Assembly (NCBI GenBank): GCA_945952585.1
Contig: CAMFII010000002.1
Coordinates: forward strand, 620,001 to 684,000
Length of the DNA: 64,000 bases
Direction of reading: 5' to 3'
DNA from: an uncultured Rhodobacter sp.
GTDB taxonomy: Bacteria > Pseudomonadota > Alphaproteobacteria > Rhodobacterales > Rhodobacteraceae
Position numbers and translations under genes: made by a program. The stretch's first letter is position 1; each line of letters begins with the position of its first letter. The notes under the pieces were generated by a model that had not been told where the DNA came from, made no database searches, and saw nothing but the letters and a program-made list of their open reading frames with translations. Shown here piece by piece: positions 34,698-43,643 of the stretch.

Positions 34698-36398
34698 CTA
34701 GTTGAATTTTTCCAGACTGAACTTCTCCGCAATCGCCGACTTCTTCTCCTGGATCGGATCGCTTGCGGGAGGCTTCGGCGCTGCGGGTTTCGCGGCGGCC
34801 GTCTTCTGTTTCGCGGGCTTGGCGGCTTTCGCCGTCTTTGCCGGTCTGGACTTGGTTGCGACGGCGGGGGCGTCCGGCGCTCCGGCGAGCCACAACTCGA
34901 TCACGCCAGTTGCAGGCGCGTCATCGCTGCCGATAAAGGATCGGGCCTTTCCGCCGATCGCCTCGGCCAGTTTCTCGGCCAGAGGCCGGTCCTCTTCGCG
35001 GTAATAGCGGACATGGGTCGTCTTTACGGTCACGCCGACGACATGTGCCTCCGCCGGGACAAAGCCCGCTGCGGCCACGCGTTCGGTTGTCGCCTGCGTC
35101 TCCGCGCCGGCAAGGCCCGATGGAACGAACAGCTGCACCGCGACAGGGGGAAGGGCCGGGGGGGCCTCTGGCGCGGAAAGTGCCATGTCCGGAGCGGGCC
35201 AGGCACTGGTCTGCGGAGCTGCCAGTCGTGCTGGGACGAAGCCGGGGGCGGGCAGGCGGGCAGAGATCTCGGGCGGGGCGAGCGCCGCGAGCGTGGTCAG
35301 GTCCGTTGCTGCCAGGATTGCATCCGGCCCGGTCGTGGCCAAGGGAACGGCGTCTGGCTGCAACGCAACCCCGAGAACGGCCGGGCCGAGCAGCGGTGAC
35401 AGCGATACCGGGGCCGCCACCAGCACTGCGTCTTCGTCCGAGGTCAGAGTGGGCGGGGCAGGGATGATGCCGGTTTCCGCCACGCTCGCCAAGGACGCTG
35501 GCGCAGCGATCAGGGGCGGCGCTTCGCTGTGCAGGACGAAGGTGGATTCTGGCTGGGCCGACACCGCCGGCCTGGCAACCGCCAGCGGCAATTGCGGTTC
35601 GCTGTCTGCGGTGCTGCCGTCCAGAAGGCCGGGCGTTGCCGGAACCGTGCCGGCTTTGGGTTGGGGCAGATCTGCAGCGACGGAAACCGGCTGCTCGGGG
35701 GAGGCCGTTGTTGCGGAGGCCGCGCCCGGAGCCAGCGCTGCGGGGGCAGGCACGGCGGGGGCGGACGCTGGTAGTACGGTGCTTGGGGCGGTGGTGGTGG
35801 TCAGCCAGCCGGTGACGACGGAGGTCAGCGAAAAGCCCAGCCCGATCGCGATCCCAATTGCGAAGCCGCCAGCGATCTTCCCTGGCGTAAGCCAGGATTT
35901 CTGGGCCGCGGCAGGCGTGTCTGGCAGGGCGGCCGGGGCCACCGCAAGTGGAGCTTCGGGGGCGACGGCTGGGCGCAGGGGCGTAGGGGCCCGCAGGTTC
36001 TCGGCCCGCATATCCTGACGATGCGGTTGCACGACCCGCAGTCCAGGCAGAGGGCGCGGCGGCGGGGCCGAGATCTCGTCGAATTCCTCGAATTCTTCGT
36101 CTTCCGGCGTGTAGAGGTCTGTCCGAGGCACGGGGCCGGCCCGGAGGCCGGAAAGCGGTTCGATCCTGGAAAGCGGCTGTTGGACCAGTGGAGGTGAACT
36201 CACAACCTCAAGCCGTGGCATGACGGGTCGGGGAGGCAATTGTGGCGCAGGGCCGCGTTCGGCCAGGATCTTTTCACGCTGCTGGCGCGCGGCCTCCAGG
36301 CGCCTCTGCCAATCTTCGGATTGAAGCAATGGCAGAAGTTCCGATACCGCGTCGGTCCCGACTGACGGGGCAATGTCCCGTTCGGTCAAATCATCCAT
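34698..36398 (-). CDS. Single-pass membrane protein with C-terminal LytR_C-like domain
   Basis: 566 aa, start ATG 36398 (MDDLTERDIAP). Residues 1-170 are cytoplasmic, with a basic/acidic helix (EDWQRRLEAARQQREKILAE) and Pro-rich stretches. One transmembrane helix lies at about 175-198 (KIAGGFAIGIAIGLGFSLTS). A Pro/Ala/Thr-rich periplasmic linker of about 240 residues leads to a small domain at about 455-510 (VVGVTVKTTHVRYYREEDRP to FIGSDDAPATGVIELWLAG) resembling LytR_C or SPOR-like envelope domains. A Lys/Ala/Pro-rich tail ends the protein. A cell-envelope structural or regulatory role is likely; the exact function is unknown. It ends 41 bp before the Gly-Ala repeat gene, on the same strand. 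Confidence 0.7.
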   Translation of the reverse strand: MDDLTERDIAPSVGTDAVSELLPLLQSEDWQRRLEAARQQREKILAERGPAPQLPPRPVMPRLEVVSSPPLVQQPLSRIEPLSGLRAGPVPRTDLYTPEDEEFEEFDEISAPPPRPLPGLRVVQPHRQDMRAENLRAPTPLRPAVAPEAPLAVAPAALPDTPAAAQKSWLTPGKIAGGFAIGIAIGLGFSLTSVVTGWLTTTTAPSTVLPASAPAVPAPAALAPGAASATTASPEQPVSVAADLPQPKAGTVPATPGLLDGSTADSEPQLPLAVARPAVSAQPESTFVLHSEAPPLIAAPASLASVAETGIIPAPPTLTSDEDAVLVAAPVSLSPLLGPAVLGVALQPDAVPLATTGPDAILAATDLTTLAALAPPEISARLPAPGFVPARLAAPQTSAWPAPDMALSAPEAPPALPPVAVQLFVPSGLAGAETQATTERVAAAGFVPAEAHVVGVTVKTTHVRYYREEDRPLAEKLAEAIGGKARSFIGSDDAPATGVIELWLAGAPDAPAVATKSRPAKTAKAAKPAKQKTAAAKPAAPKPPASDPIQEKKSAIAEKFSLEKFN

Positions 36399-36590
36399 GC
36401 GCGGGCCCCCCGACCCAGCCAGGAGCCCCTCTCCGCGCAAGGCAGCGGTCGAGTCGCGAAAGGGGCTGTCCTGTAACAGCGCCTCAGTCTATCGCCTTTT
36501 GCTGCGGGTCGGTAGTCCCCGGAAGCCGGTCATCCAACCCTTCGGCGGATATCGGCACGGGCCGGTTCACGCCTGCCGGACCGCTCGCTC

Positions 36591-37304
36591 TCAGATCTGC
36601 AAACGGGCCGTGATCGGCAAGTGATCCGAGGCGACCCGCGCCAGGGGCGTATCGTGGACGGAGAAATCCACGAGCTTCACCTTCTCCGACCCCAGGATGC
36701 GATCGAGGGGCAGCATCGGGTAGCGGGCAGGAAAACTGCGGCCGCCGTGATTGGCCGGGAAATGGCTTTCAAGGGGGCGGAGCGACGAGCGCGCGCCGGT
36801 GCGCCATTCGTTCAGGTCGCCCATCAGCACGGTCGGACGATGGTCGAGACCGTCGATGCGTTCAAGGATCGCGCGCGCCTGTTGCAGCCGCGACTGGGCC
36901 AGAAGGCCCAGATGCGCCGCCACGATCCGCAGGCTGTGCCCGGCCACGGCGATGTCGGCGATAAGCGCGCCGCGCGGCTCCAGCCCCGGCAGGTGCAGGT
37001 GGTGGACGATCTCGGCCTCGGCATTGCGGGCGAGGATCAGATTGCCGTGAAACCCGTGCGACGACCGCCGCCGTTCGATCGGCAGCGGCACGAGACCAGT
37101 CAGGTCCTCGAGCGCCGGCAGGTTCAGAAGCCCGGTCCGGTCGCCAAAGCGCATGTCGGCTTCCTGAAGGGCGATCACGTCCGCGTCGATTTCGCTGATC
37201 ACGCGAAGGATGCGCGCAGGATCGCGCTTGCGGTCGGTGCCGACCGCCTTGTGGATGTTGTAGGACGCGATCCTGATGCTGCGCGACAGGTGCATGGCTG
37301 TCAT
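36591..37304 (-). CDS. Endonuclease/exonuclease/phosphatase-family protein
   Basis: 237 aa from ATG 37304 (MTAMHLSRSIRIASYN). Family motifs are complete: RIASYNIHKAVG, DVIALQEAD, HGNLILAR, RIVAAHLGL, LMGDLNEW and the C-terminal ASDHLPITARL. The protein is of the short YbhP-like type often encoded near cardiolipin synthase or other phospholipid genes. Hydrolysis of a phosphodiester in a lipid or nucleic acid is expected. The neighbourhood here includes MprF and a DUF1345 membrane protein, which supports a lipid-linked role. Confidence 0.85.
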   Translation of the reverse strand: MTAMHLSRSIRIASYNIHKAVGTDRKRDPARILRVISEIDADVIALQEADMRFGDRTGLLNLPALEDLTGLVPLPIERRRSSHGFHGNLILARNAEAEIVHHLHLPGLEPRGALIADIAVAGHSLRIVAAHLGLLAQSRLQQARAILERIDGLDHRPTVLMGDLNEWRTGARSSLRPLESHFPANHGGRSFPARYPMLPLDRILGSEKVKLVDFSVHDTPLARVASDHLPITARLQI

Positions 37305-37387
37305 CGGTTGCTTCTCTGGACCTTCGACATGGCTGGAGTCGCGGGTTCTGGCAAGACCATGCGACATGCGGGCATCGGGACTGCCCG

Positions 37388-38011
37388 TCACAGCGCGCCG
37401 GACAGCACGTTCACTGTCAGGGCCAGCACGCAGAGATTGAAGACGAAAGCGATGATGCCGTGGACCGTCGCCACCCGGCGCATCTGGCGGCGCGTGATCA
37501 CCACGTCGGAGACCTGGCAGGTCATGCCGATGACAAAGGAAAAATAGCAAAAATCGGAAAAGACCGGTGGCTCATCGCCCGGAAACTGTAGGCCGCCCGT
37601 GGCCGGCCTTTCCCTGGGGCCATAGAAAAGGTGCGTGTAGTGATAGGCATAGATCAGGTTGATGAAGGTCCATCCCATCAGCAGCGAGACTGCCGCGAGC
37701 AGGAAATCCGGCAGGGACATGTCGTTCTTGTTGACCACGATCCAGCCGACTGCGCTGAGGATGGCCGCGACGATGACCGTCGTCGTCAGGAGCAACAGAA
37801 ATCGTCCACCATCGTCGCTTTCAACACGTCCGGGAACCGCGTTGGAGTGCAACTGCGGAAGGCTGAGCAGGATGAAAAGGGCCACCGACAGGTCGAACGA
37901 AAGCAAGAGCGCGGTCGGCATTGTCATCAATCGCACCAAGACCGACGAAAGCACGATCAGGACGGCAAGGAAGGAAAAGAACCTGTAATGCGGGACCTTG
38001 GACAATCGCAT
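37388..38011 (-). CDS. DUF1345-family membrane protein
   Basis: 207 aa from ATG 38011 (MRLSKVPHYRFFSF); an ATG at 38059 would add 16 residues. Five or so transmembrane helices are visible. The family signature is present: NLIYAYHYTHLFYGP near 125-140, then GDEPPVFSDFCYFSFVIGMTCQVSDVVITRRQMRR. DUF1345 proteins have no settled function. The gene is divergent from mprF and head-on to the phosphatase-like gene. Confidence 0.82.
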   Translation of the reverse strand: MRLSKVPHYRFFSFLAVLIVLSSVLVRLMTMPTALLLSFDLSVALFILLSLPQLHSNAVPGRVESDDGGRFLLLLTTTVIVAAILSAVGWIVVNKNDMSLPDFLLAAVSLLMGWTFINLIYAYHYTHLFYGPRERPATGGLQFPGDEPPVFSDFCYFSFVIGMTCQVSDVVITRRQMRRVATVHGIIAFVFNLCVLALTVNVLSGAL

Positions 38012-38197
38012 TGCGCACCCATCTTCCAGACTGACGTCGGACCGCGGCGTCCGCGCCATTCAAGCCTGCCGCGCGGCACTTTGCCAGCCCTTGCAAACGG
38101 ACGGTGCGAACTTGCCACTCCTCGCGCCACCGCGACCGGGGCGCGCATTGCCCCTGCCGCCGCTTTCGGCAAGAGTGCCGACCGAGGGAGAAGACGG

Positions 38198-38212
38198 ATG
38201 ATCCTTGGATGA
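38198..38212 (+). promoter_or_regulatory. Four-codon upstream reading frame coupled to mprF
   Basis: ATG ATC CTT GGA TGA (peptide MILG) is preceded by GGGAG at 38185-38189 with ideal spacing. Its stop overlaps the mprF ATG at 38209 (ATGA). The mprF start has no better ribosome site of its own, so initiation at the mini-frame with re-initiation at mprF is plausible. Confidence 0.35.
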
Positions 38213-40830
38213 GACCCGAACCTGCGAGGGGTGAAACGGCCTGGAGCCGGCTGCGGGCAATCCTGCCCTATGTCGCGACGATTGGCCTGTTCGCACTCGG
38301 GCTTTACGCAATCTCGCGGCTGCTGGCCGAGGTCGATCTGAACGACGTGCTGCGGCAGGTTCACGAGACGCCGACCTACATCCTCATCCTGTCCTGGCTG
38401 GCTACGGTGGGGGGCTATCTGTGCCTCGTCGGTTACGACTGGTCGGCGCTGCGCTATATCGGCAAGCCGCTGCCGCTGCCGATCACGATCACAGGCGGGC
38501 TGATGGCCTATGCCTTCGGCAATACCGTCGGCCTGGCGGCGGTATCGGGCGGTGCGGTGCGGTACAGGCTGTATTCAAGCCTTGGCCTCGACGGATACGA
38601 CATCGCTGCCGTCTCGACCTTCACCGCCGTTTCCTATGGCACGGCGGCGGCGCTTGTCGGGTTCGTGGCGCTGGTGGTCGATCCGGGGCTTCTGGGGGGC
38701 CTGTCACCGCTGCCGCCGCATCTGCTGCGATGGGCGGCACTTGGCGGGATTCTTGTGGTCGTCTTGCCGCTCGTCTGGGCGGGGGCTACGCGCAAGCGCC
38801 TGACGATCCGTCGCTTTACCTTGCGGGCGCCCTCGCTTCCGATCCTTGTCGGTCAGGCGCTGTTCAGCATCGGCGACATCACGCTCGCCTCGCTGGCGCT
38901 CTATGTGCTCCTGCCTTCGGGCCATGTCGACATCGTCGCTTTCCTCGGCATCTACGCCGCCGCGACCATGGCCGGAATCCTCAGCCACGTTCCGGGCGGG
39001 GTCGGCGTCTTCGAAACGGTCGTGCTGGCCTCGCTTCCGGCATCGATCCCGGTCGACCAGGCGGCGGCGGCGCTGCTGCTGTTCCGCCTGATCTATTTCA
39101 TCGTGCCCTTCCTGCTGGCCCTCGTCGTGCTGGCGCTGTTCGAGGCGCTGGTCGTCGTCCGTGGCGCGGCGGGCAAGGCGCCTGGTGGCATGGTCGGCCG
39201 GGCGCTGGCGGCGATGGCGCCGACCCTGTCCGCCCTGAGCCCGATGGCGCCGATCCTGCTGGCGACGATGATCTTCGGGTCGGGGCTTTGGATGTCGTTT
39301 TCCTCGCTGATCCCGCCCGACGCCCATACGCCTGAGGCGCTGGAGACGCTGTTCCCGCTCGTCTTCCTCGAGGTGGGGGCACTGCTGTCCAGCATCCTTG
39401 GGGCCGTGCTCATCATTTTGGCGCTCGGCGTCGCGCGGCGCAGCCTTGGCGCCTATTGGCTGGCGATCGCGGCGATGGCTGGTGGATCGCTGTTGTCGCT
39501 GGTGCAGATGTGGGATGTGCAGCGGGCCGTGACCCTGGCGCTGGCCGTCGTGATCCTGCTGCCCTTCCGGCGCGAGTTCAACCGCCGCGCCAGCCTTGTC
39601 CACGGGGCATTTTCGCCGATCTGGTTCGCGCTGGTCGTGGGGCTGGTGCTGTCAGCGGCCTTCGTCATCAACTTCGGCCACAAGCACGCGCCCTATGCCG
39701 GCGAGATCTGGTGGCAGTTCGCCGCCAACGCCGGGGCGCCACGGGCGGCGCGGGCGGGGCTGGTGCTGGCGGTGACGGTGCTTCTGGCCTCGCTGGCCTT
39801 GCTGCTGCGCGTGCCGCACCTGTCGCCTGCAGCGCCCACTCCCGACGAGTTGCGCAAGGCCCGCCGCATCGTCGAGGCGCAGGGCGACCCCGACGCGAAC
39901 CTTGCGCTGACCGGGGACAAGTCGCTGATGTTCTCGGACGACGGGCGCGGTTTCATCATGTACGGCGTTCATGGCCGGTCCTGGATCGCTCTTGGCGGTC
40001 CGGTCGGGCCGCGGGACTGCGCGGCCGAGCTGGGCTGGGCCTTTGTCGATGCCGCCCGTCGGGCCGGCGCGCGTCCGGTCTTCTACGAGGTCGGCGGAGA
40101 GGATCTGCCGTTGATGCTCGACCTTGGTCTTGCCCTGCACAAGCTGGGCGAAAGGGCGATGGTCGATCTGGCGCAGTTCACGCTGGACGGGTCTGACCAC
40201 AAGCGCCTGCGCGATGCCTATCACCATGGCCAGAAGGAAGGGCTCGCTCTGCAGATCGTCGAGCCGCCCCATTCGCCCGAGCTGATCCGCCGGCTGAGAC
40301 TGATTTCCGATGATTGGCTGACCTCGAAGAACACACGCGAGAAACAGTTTTCCGTCGGGCGTTTCGATCCCGACTGGCTCCAGAACGGGCGGCTTGTGCT
40401 GGTGACCGAGCGAAGCGGGCGGATCGTGGCCTTTGCGAACTTGCTGCTGACCCCGTCGGGGCAGATCGCCACCGTCGACCTCATGCGCCATCCGCACGAT
40501 GCGCCGACCGGGGTGATGGATTTCCTGTTTGTCGCCCTGATGCTTGACCTGAAATCCCAGGGGTACACGCGCTTCTCGATGGGCATGGCGCCGCTGTCCG
40601 GGATGGAGGCGCGGCGCGGATCGCGGCTGTGGAACCGCTTCGGGGCGGCGCTGTTCCAGCATGGCGGACATTTCTACAACTTCTCCGGCCTGCGCGACTT
40701 CAAGGCCAAGTTCCACCCCGCCTGGGAGCCCCGCTATCTCGCCGTTCCGCAACGCGCGGCGCCGCTTGTTCCCATCGCCGACGTGACGATGCTGATCGGC
40801 GGAGGCGCGCGAGGCGCTGTCGGGCACTGA
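38209..40830 (+). CDS. mprF: Bifunctional lysylphosphatidylglycerol synthase/flippase MprF
   Basis: 873 aa, start ATG 38209 (MRPEPARGETAW). The N-terminal 540 residues are about 14 transmembrane helices forming the flippase and membrane domain (GNTVGLAAVSGGAVRYRLY and SHVPGGVGVFETVVL are typical). The C-terminal DUF2156 domain (about 565-860) is the aminoacyl-tRNA-dependent transferase: GRGFIMYGVHGRSWIALGGP, FYEVGGEDLPLMLDLGL, and FSMGMAPLSGME. It adds lysine or a similar amino acid to phosphatidylglycerol, lowering negative surface charge and giving resistance to cationic peptides and acid. No acvB-like hydrolase is adjacent, unlike rhizobial lpiA operons. Confidence 0.93.
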   Translation: MRPEPARGETAWSRLRAILPYVATIGLFALGLYAISRLLAEVDLNDVLRQVHETPTYILILSWLATVGGYLCLVGYDWSALRYIGKPLPLPITITGGLMAYAFGNTVGLAAVSGGAVRYRLYSSLGLDGYDIAAVSTFTAVSYGTAAALVGFVALVVDPGLLGGLSPLPPHLLRWAALGGILVVVLPLVWAGATRKRLTIRRFTLRAPSLPILVGQALFSIGDITLASLALYVLLPSGHVDIVAFLGIYAAATMAGILSHVPGGVGVFETVVLASLPASIPVDQAAAALLLFRLIYFIVPFLLALVVLALFEALVVVRGAAGKAPGGMVGRALAAMAPTLSALSPMAPILLATMIFGSGLWMSFSSLIPPDAHTPEALETLFPLVFLEVGALLSSILGAVLIILALGVARRSLGAYWLAIAAMAGGSLLSLVQMWDVQRAVTLALAVVILLPFRREFNRRASLVHGAFSPIWFALVVGLVLSAAFVINFGHKHAPYAGEIWWQFAANAGAPRAARAGLVLAVTVLLASLALLLRVPHLSPAAPTPDELRKARRIVEAQGDPDANLALTGDKSLMFSDDGRGFIMYGVHGRSWIALGGPVGPRDCAAELGWAFVDAARRAGARPVFYEVGGEDLPLMLDLGLALHKLGERAMVDLAQFTLDGSDHKRLRDAYHHGQKEGLALQIVEPPHSPELIRRLRLISDDWLTSKNTREKQFSVGRFDPDWLQNGRLVLVTERSGRIVAFANLLLTPSGQIATVDLMRHPHDAPTGVMDFLFVALMLDLKSQGYTRFSMGMAPLSGMEARRGSRLWNRFGAALFQHGGHFYNFSGLRDFKAKFHPAWEPRYLAVPQRAAPLVPIADVTMLIGGGARGAVGH

Positions 40831-41044
40831 CGGTCTGCCCGCCTGCGGACGGCGGCGCTGCCACATCATTGCCATGAATCTGTCCCTGCGAAGCCACAGC
40901 TGCGCCGCGGCATCGTCGGATTGCCCTGTCTGAATAGGCACGTTCGGTTTCCGGATTGCTGCCAGTTCCCGGGTGCCGAGTCGCTATTCGATGTCTCACC
41001 GGCCCTGTGAAACGAGGCCGGAGCGCGCCAGAAGGGGATGTTTG

Positions 41045-42262
41045 ATGACGGAGCATACCGATTACAGCACGATCGATGCGGTCCCTGCGGGACTGCAAGC
41101 GGCCTTGTGGCCGGAGGCCCGCGCGAAAGCCGCCGCCCAGGCAGCCGTGCCGCTGGTGCTTGAACGGGAAAGCTCCTGGTCGTTCAGCACGGTCCGCAGC
41201 CTGGCCCGCGAGGGATTGGTCGAGCCCGATGCCATCCTGCAGATGGTTCGCGCCTCTGACACGCCCGCGCGGCTTCATCCGGCGCCAGAGGGCAAGGCCG
41301 TCGGATTTGCCGCTCAGGGGCTCGATCAGTTCGCTGTCCGTCTCAAGGGGCCAGAGCCGGAAAAGCCCGGCGCCCCGCGCGGTCGGGTCAACGTGGTCGA
41401 CATCTACAGCCGCCATTTCGGCCTGACGAACCGTCCTTTCGCCCTGACGCCCGATACCGGGTTCCTGTTCTGGTCCGAGGCGCACCAGCACGCCTACACG
41501 ACCATGGAATACGGCATCCTGACCAAGTCGCCGATCACGTTGGTGACCGGTGACATCGGCGCAGGCAAGACAACTCTGGTCCAGCACCTGATCGAGCGGA
41601 TCACGGAAACGGGTGACCTGCGCATCGGTCTGATCTCGAACGCGCAGACCTCGCGTTGCGAAATGCTTCGTTGGGTCATGATGTCGCTTGGCCAGTTCAC
41701 CGATCCGCAAGCAACCGACCCCGAGCTGGTCGACGCCTTCAACGCCTACCTGATCGACGAATATGCCCAGGGCCGCCGCACGGTGCTGATCTTTGACGAG
41801 GCGCAGAACCTTGGCGCCGAGGCGCTGGAAGAACTGCGCCTGCTGACGAACATCAACACCAACAAGGACGTGCTGCTGCAACTGGTCCTTGTCGGCCAGC
41901 CCGAGCTGCGCAACCTTGTCGATCGCGACGAAAGCCTGCCCTTCGCGCAGCGCATCGCCACCAGCTTCCACCTCGGCGGCATGGATCTGGCGACGACCCG
42001 CGACTACATCGCTCACCGCCTGACCGTCGCCGGCGCGCGCCAGAACCTGTTCAGCGACGCGGCGATCCAGCTGATCTACGAGGCGACGGGCGGCATCCCG
42101 CGCCGGATCAACCAGCTTTGCGACCTGGCGATGGTCTATGCCTTCACCAGCAACCTCCGCAGCGTCGTCCGCTTCACGGTCCAGCAGGTGCTGAACGACG
42201 GCACCTTCTTCGGCGCGGCAGCGCCGGCGATGTCGGATCACCTCTCGGGCGCGGTTCACTGA
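41045..42262 (+). CDS. ExeA-like AAA ATPase
   Basis: 405 aa, start ATG 41045 after AGGGGA. An N-terminal region of about 115 residues of unknown fold is followed by a general-secretion-pathway-A type AAA domain. FGLTNRPFALTPDTGFLFW is the family entry motif, Walker A is TGDIGAGKTTL, Walker B is VLIFDEAQNLG and the sensor region includes LVGQPELRN and ATGGIPRRINQLCDLA. Such ATPases occur in type II secretion (ExeA) and in exosortase or exopolysaccharide loci. Neither system is seen nearby, so the partner is unknown. A GC-rich hairpin (42271-42289) follows the stop. Confidence 0.85.
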   Translation: MTEHTDYSTIDAVPAGLQAALWPEARAKAAAQAAVPLVLERESSWSFSTVRSLAREGLVEPDAILQMVRASDTPARLHPAPEGKAVGFAAQGLDQFAVRLKGPEPEKPGAPRGRVNVVDIYSRHFGLTNRPFALTPDTGFLFWSEAHQHAYTTMEYGILTKSPITLVTGDIGAGKTTLVQHLIERITETGDLRIGLISNAQTSRCEMLRWVMMSLGQFTDPQATDPELVDAFNAYLIDEYAQGRRTVLIFDEAQNLGAEALEELRLLTNINTNKDVLLQLVLVGQPELRNLVDRDESLPFAQRIATSFHLGGMDLATTRDYIAHRLTVAGARQNLFSDAAIQLIYEATGGIPRRINQLCDLAMVYAFTSNLRSVVRFTVQQVLNDGTFFGAAAPAMSDHLSGAVH

Positions 42263-42344
42263 GAGCCGGCCCCGCCGCTTGACGGCGGGTCAGCCGGGAT
42301 GCTTCTTTCGCCCTGGCCGGCAAAGCGCCGGCGAGGGCGATTTC

Positions 42345-42908
42345 ATGTCGGATCTTGCAGCACGGGCGGCAACCGCGGGTCGTGAAATCGAAGCGGCCGT
42401 GGCCGCTGTCGATCCCACAGCCTGTGAGGCGCTGGTCGCAGAGATTGCCGGGGCGCGACGGATCGTGCTGTCGGGCGCCGGGCGCGAAGGGCTGATGATG
42501 CGGGCGCTGGCAATGCGCTTCTATCACCTGGGCTGCGATGCGCATGTGGCCGGCGACATGTCCTGCCCGCCGCTCGGCCCCGGCGACCTGCTGTTCGTCA
42601 GCGCCGGTCCGGGCGATCTGCCGACGATCGAGGCCCTGGTGGCCGTCGCAAGGCGCGCCGGAGCAAGGGTCGCCTGCCTGACAGGCGCCCCGAAAGGCCC
42701 GGTGCCACGGCGGTCGGACCTGGTGGTGACCATCCCGGCCCAGACCATGGCCAATGATCGTGGGGACGCAGCAACCTCGATCCTTCCCATGGGGTCTGTC
42801 TTTGAAGGCGCGATGTTCCTGCTGTTCGAACTCTTGGTGCTCGACCTGCGTGACCGGATGGGCGTCACGCCCGAGGCGATGCGGGACCGGCATACCAATC
42901 TGGAGTGA
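42345..42908 (+). CDS. SIS-domain sugar isomerase (6-phospho-3-hexuloisomerase-like)
   Basis: 187 aa, start ATG 42345. A single SIS domain: RIVLSGAGREGLMMRALAMRFYHLGCDAHVAGD, LLFVSAGPGDLPTIEALVAVARRAGARVACLT, and SILPMGSVFEGAMFLLFELLVLDL. Size and motifs match HxlB/PHI-type isomerases, which interconvert fructose 6-phosphate and 3-hexulose 6-phosphate in formaldehyde fixation. No HxlA (hexulose-phosphate synthase) is next to it, so the physiological substrate is open. It lies upstream of the lipid-synthesis genes with about 90 bp between. Confidence 0.82.
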   Translation: MSDLAARAATAGREIEAAVAAVDPTACEALVAEIAGARRIVLSGAGREGLMMRALAMRFYHLGCDAHVAGDMSCPPLGPGDLLFVSAGPGDLPTIEALVAVARRAGARVACLTGAPKGPVPRRSDLVVTIPAQTMANDRGDAATSILPMGSVFEGAMFLLFELLVLDLRDRMGVTPEAMRDRHTNLE

Positions 42909-42998
42909 TCGACGCCGCATCGGCGCGCGCCACGAAGATTGCCAGCGCGCATGTCGTTGCGTAACGTGCTGCAACGAAACCGGGATTGCGGGGGCATT

Positions 42999-43643
42999 GT
43001 GACGGGGCTGCTTGCCGGTCTGGTGGCGAACCTGATCGTCATCTTCGCGCGGTTCGTCACCGCTGTCCGGGGCATCTGGATGGCAGGTCCGCCGGATATC
43101 CGCCCCAAGGTGTTTTTCGCCAACCACACGAGCAACGGCGATTTTGTCCTTGTCTGGGCAGCCCTTCCACATCGCATCCGCACGCGCACCCGGCCTGTGG
43201 CCGCCAGCGACTACTGGCTGACGAACCCCTTGCGCGCCTTTGTCGGGCGCGAAGTGTTCAAGGCCGTTCTCATCAACCGCAATCCCGAGGAGCGGACCGA
43301 GGACCCTGTGCAGCTGATGCTGAACGGGCTGGAAGACGGCTCGTCGCTGATCCTGTTCCCCGAAGGCAAGCGCAACATGGGACCGGACCGGCTCTTGCCG
43401 TTCAAGACCGGGCTTTACCATCTGGCGAGGCAACGGCCGGACACCGACCTCGTGCCGGTCTGGATCGAGAACCTGAACCGCGCGCTGCCGAAGGGGGAAA
43501 TCCTGCCGATCCCGATCATCTGCACGGTGACCTTCGGCCCGCCGATCCAGATCCTGCTGAACGAGACCAAGGAAGACTTCCTGACCCGGGCCCAGGCCGC
43601 GCTGGCGAAGGTGGCGGAAACCGTGGAAAGGCCGCGCCCATGA
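42999..43643 (+). CDS. 1-acyl-glycerol-3-phosphate acyltransferase-like protein (PlsC family)
   Basis: 214 aa from GTG 42999; ATG 42951 would add 16 residues. An N-terminal hydrophobic segment (GLLAGLVANLIVIFARFV) anchors it. The catalytic NHTSNGDF (H-x4-D) is at about 45, and the acceptor motif FPEGKRNMG at about 127. The family transfers acyl groups to lysophosphatidate or related lysolipids. The stop overlaps the start of the CdsA-like gene (ATGA). The same three activities, acylation, CDP activation and alcohol transfer, are encoded in a row, so it probably supplies a dedicated phospholipid pathway. Confidence 0.87.
   Translation: MTGLLAGLVANLIVIFARFVTAVRGIWMAGPPDIRPKVFFANHTSNGDFVLVWAALPHRIRTRTRPVAASDYWLTNPLRAFVGREVFKAVLINRNPEERTEDPVQLMLNGLEDGSSLILFPEGKRNMGPDRLLPFKTGLYHLARQRPDTDLVPVWIENLNRALPKGEILPIPIICTVTFGPPIQILLNETKEDFLTRAQAALAKVAETVERPRP

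Noticed and set aside
42986-43639. Fusion of the PlsC-like region with the CdsA-like protein in one frame
   Set aside because: The open frame upstream of 43640 is out of frame with the real PlsC-like product and gives an Arg/Pro-rich sequence without motifs.
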